From Candidatus Bathyarchaeota archaeon (GTDB lineage Archaea; Thermoproteota; Bathyarchaeia; Bathyarchaeales; Bathyarchaeaceae): DNA of 45,675 nucleotides. Shown in pieces: positions 39,962 to 45,675 of this stretch; the first letter of the stretch is position 1; each line of letters opens with the position of its first letter. The position numbers and the translations under genes are program-made. The notes below the pieces were generated by a model, which saw nothing but the letters and a program-made list of their open reading frames with translations, did not search any database and was not told where the DNA came from. Location: NCBI GenBank assembly GCA_020344435.1, contig CP070826.1:1021024-1066698 (forward strand), written 5' to 3'.

Positions 39962-40372
39962 ATGACGGAGAAACTGATCCTGAAAATCGACAAGCCCCAT
40001 TTCATCGTCAAACTCACTGAAGACACACTTGAAGTGGACCTCAAAAAGGGCGCAAAGAAAGAACTCGAAGACGCAGTCGAGGCGCATCCACTCCTCAGAG
40101 AAAGCCTAGGAGTCCTGTTCCAGACCATAGTACCATTAGACGTCGCACTAAAAGACGTACAAACCGCAGAAGTGGACAAAAAAGGAAGGCTAAAAGTGAT
40201 TCTCCCCCTACGAAGAGACATCACGATTCCCCTAGACATCAAAGAATCGAAGAAACTAGCAAAGAAGCTGAATGAGCTAATACCCCAAGCAAAACTGAAA
40301 GCAACCAAAAGAATGGGCAAAATAGAAGAGTTGGATGAAAGACCGAAAACAAAGCCTTGGCGACCAGTCTAA
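39962..40372 (+). CDS. Conserved-looking hypothetical protein
   Basis: The 136-residue protein is strongly charged and without membrane helices. It has a strand-rich start (LILKIDKPHFIVKL) and a basic C-terminus. GGTGA lies 7 bases before the ATG. No family is recognised. It is a clear gene by ribosome-binding site, length and composition. Confidence 0.7.
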   Translation: MTEKLILKIDKPHFIVKLTEDTLEVDLKKGAKKELEDAVEAHPLLRESLGVLFQTIVPLDVALKDVQTAEVDKKGRLKVILPLRRDITIPLDIKESKKLAKKLNELIPQAKLKATKRMGKIEELDERPKTKPWRPV

Positions 40373-40388
40373 ACCAATATTAAACGAA

Positions 40389-40396
40389 TTATAAGT
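40389..40396 (+). promoter_or_regulatory. Orphan TATA element
   Basis: TTATAAGT follows the stop of the previous gene by 16 bases and faces into the 151-base gap before the convergent L37e gene. Downstream are a short stem-loop (CTGCG, AAAA, CGCAG at 40429-40442) and a 27-codon frame (40412-40495). It may drive a small RNA or peptide. Confidence 0.35.
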
Positions 40397-40523
40397 AGCC
40401 ATATCCCCGGAATGAGCCCAGACCAGATCTGCGAAAACGCAGCCATAAGGTCCATGGGATCAGACAAGCCTTCTAAGGCCGGTACTGTTCATTAGAAAGC
40501 AGCTTGCGCTCAAAATGAGTCGC

Positions 40524-40718
40524 TCAGAAAAGCCGGATGCCCCTAACATTCTTCGTCTGCCAAGAATGACGTTTTATCGTGGCAGTCTCTCCATAACCAC
40601 ACGCTGAGCACCGCTTCTTCCTAACATGATAGGCCCTTCTACCACAACGCCTGCATTTGATATGTAACGTCTTACCTTGGCGCTTCCCAAAAGAAGGCGT
40701 GCCCTTACTCTTCCCCAA
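40524..40718 (-). CDS. rpl37e: Ribosomal protein L37e
   Basis: This 64-residue zinc-ribbon protein has GTPSFGKRQGKTLHIKCRRC and CSACGYG, and the tail shows WQTKNVRGIRLF. The length is normal. It lies just 6 bases downstream of the Lsm gene on the same strand. Confidence 0.95.
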   Translation of the reverse strand: MGKSKGTPSFGKRQGKTLHIKCRRCGRRAYHVRKKRCSACGYGETATIKRHSWQTKNVRGIRLF

Positions 40719-40724
40719 ACCCCC

Positions 40725-40955
40725 TCACCTAGAAGGGGGAGGAGAAACAATTACCACATTATCTCCCCTCACAATTATAATGCCCAGTTTCCTCGCCTTC
40801 TCTCTATCCGTTGTGTCCTCCGTCTCCTCCAGTACCAAGTTGAGATGTTGATCAAAACCCTTCAACCTCCCACGTAAACGTCTCCCTCCCCTCAACCTGA
40901 CAAGAACAGTCTTCCCAAGACTCTCCTCTAGAATCTCAGTCGTCATCTCACTCAT
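40725..40955 (-). CDS. Sm-like archaeal protein (Lsm)
   Basis: This 76-residue protein has the Sm1 motif (VLVRLRGGRRLRGRLKGFDQHLNLVLE) in overlapping parts and the Sm2 motif IIIVRGDNVVIVSP. It would form a ring that binds U-rich RNA. Lsm and L37e genes are commonly paired in archaea. GGGTGATGG about 8 bases before ATG 40955 supports this start. Confidence 0.93.
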   Translation of the reverse strand: MSEMTTEILEESLGKTVLVRLRGGRRLRGRLKGFDQHLNLVLEETEDTTDREKARKLGIIIVRGDNVVIVSPPPSR

Positions 40956-41001
40956 GTGCTGCCATCACCCATACTATGCCCCTATAGGTGCAAGCGAGAA
41001 T

Positions 41002-41010
41002 CATTTAAAG
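41002..41010. promoter_or_regulatory. Divergent TATA element for Lsm and the PUA gene
   Basis: CATTTAAAG (plus) and its complement CTTTAAATG (minus) lie between the two starts. On the plus strand ATG 41035 is about 25 bases downstream, so that transcript should be leaderless. On the minus strand the Lsm ATG is 47 bases away. Confidence 0.5.
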
Positions 41011-41034
41011 GTTATTACACCGAAATACCCACAA

Positions 41035-41535
41035 ATGCCCGACAACATAAAGAGACACTTCTTGCGGGAGAAAGAGACTGAAGACATCCTTCACGAACTG
41101 TCACGCAACCTCCATGTAGAAACCCAACAACTCCTAGGCTCCAAACCACGCATTGAAGTAGCCGAGACTCAATCCATCGACGTCTATCTCCTCAACGGGA
41201 AGCCCGTACTGGTCAGGCTCAACCACACGCTTTCCCCAACCCTCTTCTTCGAAGAAATCCTCCAACTCCTCCCTAGAATCATGGTAGATCTTGGCGCCGT
41301 ACCACACATATGCAACGGAGCAGACCTGATGGCACCAGGCATCGTCCGAATCCTTGGAGACTTCAACGAAGACGATATCCTCCTAATAGCCGACGAGAAA
41401 CACCAGAAACCTCTTGCCATCGGCAAAGCCCTCTCCGACTCTCAACATATGAAGAGAGTCAGACATGGAAAAGTCGTGCAGAACATCCATTACGTTGGCG
41501 ACAGACTCTGGAATCTACTAAAGAGAATACACTAA
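41035..41535 (+). CDS. PUA-domain RNA-binding protein, MCT-1-like
   Basis: This 166-residue protein matches the archaeal pre-PUA plus PUA family related to MCT-1/Tma20. The N-terminal part (REKETEDILHELSRNL) is followed by the PUA domain at about residues 82-160 (GADLMAPGIVRILGDF, then GKALSDSQHMK). It probably binds rRNA or tRNA. The frame is open to 40954, but ATG 41035 fits the family start and the TATA element at 41002. Confidence 0.8.
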   Translation: MPDNIKRHFLREKETEDILHELSRNLHVETQQLLGSKPRIEVAETQSIDVYLLNGKPVLVRLNHTLSPTLFFEEILQLLPRIMVDLGAVPHICNGADLMAPGIVRILGDFNEDDILLIADEKHQKPLAIGKALSDSQHMKRVRHGKVVQNIHYVGDRLWNLLKRIH

Positions 41536-41602
41536 GACTTCTTGAAGCGATAGCCTTAGGAAAAAACTTAAAGTCGAATCACAACAATTCTAGTCTCGGT
41601 CA

Positions 41603-41923
41603 ATGACAATGCCAGACTCCGTACAACCTCCTGCCAAAATATACCTTAGAGCCCTCCTCCTGCGAGACCTAAGCGACGTTGAAACCGTAAAACACGAAGT
41701 AAACGCCGGAAACGTCCTCATCCTCAGAATCAGCGCCTTGGCAGAAAGGAGCGTTGAAGACGTCAAAAGAGCAGTAGATGATCTGTGCCACTTCACCGAA
41801 CTAATTGGAGGCGACATCGCACGACTGGGAGAGGAACGAGTAGTAGTGACGCCCTCTTCTATCCGCATATGGCGCGGAGAGAGCATCCTCAAGGAAGGAG
41901 GAACGCCCACAGAAGCGGGGTAA
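41603..41923 (+). CDS. sepF: Archaeal SepF cell division protein
   Basis: This 106-residue protein is SepF (DUF552). It has KIYLRALLLRDLSDVETVKHE, LILRISAL and ELIGGDIARLGEERVVVTP. SepF anchors FtsZ to the membrane during division in many archaea and bacteria. The N-terminus before the core is only about 11 residues, shorter than the membrane-binding helix plus linker of some homologs. A TATA-like AACTTAAAG near 41566-41574 lies about 30 bases before the ATG. Confidence 0.9.
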   Translation: MTMPDSVQPPAKIYLRALLLRDLSDVETVKHEVNAGNVLILRISALAERSVEDVKRAVDDLCHFTELIGGDIARLGEERVVVTPSSIRIWRGESILKEGGTPTEAG

Positions 41924-42008
41924 GAGTCTCGATCCATATGCACCCCGATTAGGTGTGCGCAGTCTGTAGAATCTGCCTCAACCTTATTACAAATTTCTGT
42001 CAAGAATG

Positions 42009-42016
42009 CATAAATA
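42009..42016 (+). promoter_or_regulatory. TATA box of purF
   Basis: CATAAATA lies about 27 bases before ATG 42040, which implies a leaderless purF transcript. Confidence 0.5.
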
Positions 42017-42039
42017 AGTCTGCAAATATACAATCATTT

Positions 42040-43542
42040 ATGCTAAAACTGTTGAAGGAAGCCTGCGGTGTCTTCGGCGCCCAAGACTTCAAGCGGGATT
42101 CCGTTTTTCCCTACATCTATTGGGGACTGAGATCACAGAATCATCGCGGCCATCAATCACACGGTTTTATCACATTTGACAGAGAATTCAATCTGCACAG
42201 AGAGTTGGGTCTAGTTCCCAAAATTGAGAGAGAAGACCTCCAAAATTGGCTCACCAGGCTGCCTGGACACGTAGGCATAGGCAGCATAAGATATACCACA
42301 TCTGGCGGAACCGACGAGGAGTCATTGATAAAGGGTATTCAACCGTTTCTAGCGGAAACAGATAATGCGAAGATTGCAATGGCCTTCAACGGCAACATCG
42401 TCAACAACTCCCAGTTGAAGCGGGAGATAAGAGTAGAGTTCCCCGATTTCACTTATGCATGTGATGCGGAACTGCTCTGTAGAAAGCTTCTTCTTGGGCT
42501 TGAGGAAAGCCGTAGTCTTGCTTCTTCTGTTACAGCTTGTATGAGAGATGTAGAAGGCGCGTTCTCCGTAGCAGGAATAACTCAAAGGGGAGAGTTGTTC
42601 GCTTTCAGAGATCCCTGTGGAATAAGACCTCTCTGTTGCGGCTACAGTGAAGACAAGAACATATGCGCTGTCTCTTCAGAGACCGTTGGCTTGGACATCG
42701 GTGGCCTCGAATTCGATTTCGAGGTGGAGCCTGGAGAACTCGTGGTCGCATCTGAGAATGGATTCAAAAGGGAACAGCTTGTTAAATGTGAAAGTAGAGC
42801 TCTCTGTGGCTTTGAATTCGCCTATTTCGCCAGACCAGATTCGCGAATCGGCGACAGATACGTTTATGAAATCAGGGAGGACTTCGGGAGAAATCTTGGA
42901 AAGGAATACACTGAAATCACAGAAGATGCGGACATAATCATCTCAATACCACAGACATCCAATGACGCTGCTTATGGACTTCATGAAGAGACTGGAATAA
43001 GGTGGGAGCGGGCGTCTAGAAGACACCGATACGTTACAGAGAGAGCGTTCATTTTACTGCCGCGAGAGAGACACTCGACAATAGACAAGAAGATCAACAT
43101 CTTAGATCGGAGGCTTCATGGCAAGAATATCGCGGTAGTTGAAGATAGCATCGTCAGAGGCGACACAACCAAAACCATCGTTCAGAAACTGCGCAGAAAG
43201 GGGGCGAAGAGGGTTGACTTGTTCATCACTTTTCCGAGGATAATTGGCCCCTGCTTCTATGGAATCGACATGGCGACGTACGGCGAGTTGATCGGATCCA
43301 AACACAATGCCCAGGAGATAGCTGAAATAATCGATGCAGATACAGTGAACTATCAGTCGCTTGAGGGGCTTGTCAGAGCAACAGGCCTTACGAGGGACAA
43401 ACTGTGTTTGGGGTGCATCACCAGCGAATATCCCACACCGCTAGCTCAAAAGATGGCAAACAAGATGAAAGAACGGTTCGAGGGAGGGCACAAAGAACGA
43501 GGGAGAATCTACGAGCTGGCAAGTGAACAAACTATCTCCTAG
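42040..43542 (+). CDS. purF: Amidophosphoribosyltransferase
   Basis: This 500-residue enzyme makes phosphoribosylamine from PRPP and glutamine, the first step of purine synthesis. The N-terminal amidotransferase has its cysteine in ACGVFG (C9) after a short leader that is likely removed. RGHQSHGF and the glutamine-site segment follow. The PRPP loop is VVEDSIVRGDTTKT near residue 365. CLGC near residue 450 could be iron-sulfur ligands. The frame extends to 41953 but ATG 42040 is at leaderless distance from a TATA box. The stop is 13 bases before purD. Confidence 0.92.
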   Translation: MLKLLKEACGVFGAQDFKRDSVFPYIYWGLRSQNHRGHQSHGFITFDREFNLHRELGLVPKIEREDLQNWLTRLPGHVGIGSIRYTTSGGTDEESLIKGIQPFLAETDNAKIAMAFNGNIVNNSQLKREIRVEFPDFTYACDAELLCRKLLLGLEESRSLASSVTACMRDVEGAFSVAGITQRGELFAFRDPCGIRPLCCGYSEDKNICAVSSETVGLDIGGLEFDFEVEPGELVVASENGFKREQLVKCESRALCGFEFAYFARPDSRIGDRYVYEIREDFGRNLGKEYTEITEDADIIISIPQTSNDAAYGLHEETGIRWERASRRHRYVTERAFILLPRERHSTIDKKINILDRRLHGKNIAVVEDSIVRGDTTKTIVQKLRRKGAKRVDLFITFPRIIGPCFYGIDMATYGELIGSKHNAQEIAEIIDADTVNYQSLEGLVRATGLTRDKLCLGCITSEYPTPLAQKMANKMKERFEGGHKERGRIYELASEQTIS

Positions 43543-43555
43543 GCGATGATTCTTC

Positions 43556-44965
43556 ATGGAAAAGATAGGCATCTTGGTCGTTTGCTACGGCTCAAGAGGA
43601 GTCGCGATGGTTGATGCCTTCCATCGAAGCGAGAATTACGATGCTGAGATTTACATTGCAGACAAGCAGAGAAACCCCTTCAACGCAGAAAAAGCCGAAG
43701 AACACGCCGTGATCACTGACCTTGATGTAGAAAGGATCTGTCGCTTCGCGAAGAAACACGAAAATAGGATTGATTTCGGGATAGTTGGAGCTGAAAAACC
43801 CATAATCAACGGAGTCAGAGACCTCATCGAAGCAGAAACGAACATACCCCTGATTTGCCCTACAAAAGAGTGCGCTATCGAAGGAAGCAAAGTGGCGCAA
43901 AGACACCTATTCGAAGAAGTAGTGCCCGAAGCGAATCCGAGGTTCAGGATTTTCCATCCGAAAGAATACACCAGCCTGCACAAAGCGAGAAAAGAATTGT
44001 ACCGTTGGCTTGACGAGCTTGAGAATCAGGCTGCAGTCAAGCCTGACCGCCCAGCTGCTGGAAAGGGCGTTGGCGTCTGGGGCGACCACTTCAACTCTCG
44101 TAAGCAGCTGCTCGAGCATTTCCTGTCAAACTACGAACACGGTCCTGTGATAGTAGAAGAGAGAATCACGGGAGAGGAATCTAGCTTCCAGGCTCTATGT
44201 GACGGAAAACATATAGTGCCACTGCCGGAGACACGGGATTACAAGAGAGCCTTTGACGGCGACAGGGGACCCAACACTGGAGGAATGGGATCCTACAAGG
44301 ACATAGGTGACTGGTTACCGTTTATGACCCAAGCTGACAGGGAGAAAGAAATAGAAGTCGTAACCAAGGTTTTCAGAAGATTGAGGGGCCGGAGTAGAAA
44401 CCCTGGCTTACGCGGTGTTCCCTTCTATGACGCCTTCGTTCACACTGGAGGTGAACCAAAGATTCTCGAAAACAACAGTAGGCCTGGGGACCCAGAGATA
44501 CAGAATCTTCTGCCCATACTGAAAGACGATCTCATAGATGTCTGCTTCAGAATCCTCGATGGAAACTTGACCAGAGTTGACTTTGAGAGGAAGGCTACAG
44601 TCGTGACTTATAAAGCACCACCGAATTACGGTGAGTTCAACAAAGTTTTTCCGCAGCGTTTGAATCTTGAAGAGATCGCCAGCCCAGTCGACTTGAGTAG
44701 AGCACACAAGCTGACTGAGAAGTACGAGGATGACATCAGAATATACCCTGGATCAATGGAACTCAGGAACGGACGGGCGTACGCACTGGCCTCTAGAACC
44801 CTCTGCGTCGTAGGCGTCGGAGACGACATCGACACCGCCAGGCGGATCTCTCTTGAAGGCACAAGAGCCATTCGCGGCGGATCTCTCTGGCATAGAAGCG
44901 ACATCGCCTCACGAGAGCATATTACGAAGAGTGTAGAACACATGAAGGCGCTGAGGAGCTCATAG
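43556..44965 (+). CDS. purD: Phosphoribosylamine-glycine ligase
   Basis: This 469-residue ATP-grasp enzyme catalyses the second step of purine synthesis and pairs with purF. Features are GAEKPIINGVRDLIE, KPDRPAAGKGVGV, VIVEERITGEESSFQ, and DGDRGPNTGGMGSY, a hallmark. FLEN-type metal ligands are represented by EPKILENNSRPGDPE. It is full length. Confidence 0.93.
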   Translation: MEKIGILVVCYGSRGVAMVDAFHRSENYDAEIYIADKQRNPFNAEKAEEHAVITDLDVERICRFAKKHENRIDFGIVGAEKPIINGVRDLIEAETNIPLICPTKECAIEGSKVAQRHLFEEVVPEANPRFRIFHPKEYTSLHKARKELYRWLDELENQAAVKPDRPAAGKGVGVWGDHFNSRKQLLEHFLSNYEHGPVIVEERITGEESSFQALCDGKHIVPLPETRDYKRAFDGDRGPNTGGMGSYKDIGDWLPFMTQADREKEIEVVTKVFRRLRGRSRNPGLRGVPFYDAFVHTGGEPKILENNSRPGDPEIQNLLPILKDDLIDVCFRILDGNLTRVDFERKATVVTYKAPPNYGEFNKVFPQRLNLEEIASPVDLSRAHKLTEKYEDDIRIYPGSMELRNGRAYALASRTLCVVGVGDDIDTARRISLEGTRAIRGGSLWHRSDIASREHITKSVEHMKALRSS

Positions 44966-44971
44966 GGTGCG

Positions 44972-45675
44972 ATGACACCGACGAGGAAACAGAGAAGACT
45001 GTTTATCACAGACTGCGAAGGCCCCATATCCAAGAACGACAACGCTTATGAACTCACAGAACATTTCATTCCGAGCGGAGGCGGGTTCTTCACCCTAATC
45101 AGCAAGTATGATGATGTTCAAGCAGACATTGTGAAGAGGCGGGGCTACAAAGCTGGCGATACCCTGAGACTAATACTGCCCTTTCTGAAGGGCTATGGCG
45201 CAACAAACGAGAAGATGAAGAAGTTCTCGACGGAGCACATTCTTTTGGTTTCTGGCGCCAAAGAAACGTTGAGATTTGTCAGAGGCTTGATGTCCACATT
45301 TATAGTTAGCACTAGTTATGAGCAGTACATGCGTGCTCTGTGTGATGTTCTGGATTTCCCCTTCGAGAACGTTCACTGCACCAAACTGGACCTCGACAAG
45401 TACAAAGTCGATAATGAAGAGGCAGAGAAGCTGAGGAGATTCAGAGAAGAGATAGCTGCCATGCCGATGATACGAGTTCCCGCTGATGCAACCTCAATCG
45501 ATGAACTCTCTGCGAGAGACAGAGAAACGGTCAAAAGGCTGGATGAGATATTCTGGGAAGAACTTTCTAGCATAGAGTGTGGCAAGATGTTGGAAGAGAT
45601 CAACCCTGTCGGTGGATATGAGAAGGCTAGGGCGGTTCAGCACATCGTGAAAGAGAGGGATAGCAGCCTATCCGA
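44972..45675 (+). CDS. HAD-like archaeal protein, C-terminus beyond the window
   Basis: The frame starts with ATG at 44972, 6 bases after the purD stop, and is open to the right edge (234 codons seen). It begins with RRLFITDCEGPISKNDNAYEL, which holds the HAD-type nucleophile aspartate in DCEGP. STSYEQYM later supplies the HAD motif II serine or threonine. It resembles the uncharacterised archaeal HAD-like group COG4030. Substrate and role are unknown; the spacing suggests co-transcription with purF and purD. Confidence 0.6.
   Translation, partial: MTPTRKQRRLFITDCEGPISKNDNAYELTEHFIPSGGGFFTLISKYDDVQADIVKRRGYKAGDTLRLILPFLKGYGATNEKMKKFSTEHILLVSGAKETLRFVRGLMSTFIVSTSYEQYMRALCDVLDFPFENVHCTKLDLDKYKVDNEEAEKLRRFREEIAAMPMIRVPADATSIDELSARDRETVKRLDEIFWEELSSIECGKMLEEINPVGGYEKARAVQHIVKERDSSLS

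Overview
The window looks like a stretch of chromosome from an archaeon of the Thermoproteota/TACK group. A Bathyarchaeia-like lineage is the best guess, inferred from gene content only and not from a marker tree. The evidence is aIF2-alpha, Nop10, ribosomal proteins S27e, L44e and L37e, PCNA, PriS, GINS51, RadB, a PolB2-type polymerase, an Lsm protein, CDP-archaeol synthase, archaeal-type topoisomerase I and archaeal SepF. Many starts are leaderless or GTG/TTG, preceded by TATA elements about 25 bases upstream. No rRNA, tRNA, CRISPR array or transposase was found.

Layout. 1-9982: housekeeping genes. These are a zinc-ribbon membrane protein, a PAC4-like proteasome chaperone, SSB plus endonuclease III, Clp1-type RNA kinase with a RuvC-like RNase H-fold protein, RadB plus CDP-archaeol synthase, an OST3/OST6-like membrane protein with topoisomerase I, and GcvT. 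9983-20089: small zinc and Lrp-type proteins, then a long minus-strand information-processing cluster read as PCNA, PriL remnant, archaeosortase, glycosyltransferase, PriS, GINS51, L44e, S27e, aIF2-alpha, Nop10, PAC2. In this cluster the primase large subunit is frameshifted and cut short. An archaeosortase/glycosyltransferase pair sits where the rest of it would be expected. 20090-20849: a decayed region with a broken helix-turn-helix-like gene and a phased ACGAT repeat array.

21790-29278: an eight-gene plus-strand operon. It encodes a MutL/GlmL-family ASKHA ATPase, a protein with a lipoyl-like barrel and a KOW-like end, a DUF483 protein, a small soluble protein and four membrane proteins including a DUF6754 member. 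Its function is not known to me, and it is the best candidate in the window for an undescribed membrane machine. 29318-36952: membrane proteins, a duplicated ligand-binding-domain protein, an MFS transporter, the three-gene PolB2 cassette (PolB2, small helical protein, inactivated RecA-like protein) and a DUF72 protein.

36988-45675: DUF763, a secreted beta-helix protein with a PEFP-type C-terminal sorting signal (a likely substrate for the archaeosortase at 17039-18085), L37e/Lsm, a PUA protein, SepF, PurF, PurD and a HAD-like protein cut by the right edge. The main themes are DNA replication and repair, translation and RNA processing, proteasome assembly, and surface protein sorting and glycosylation, with one uncharacterised membrane operon.
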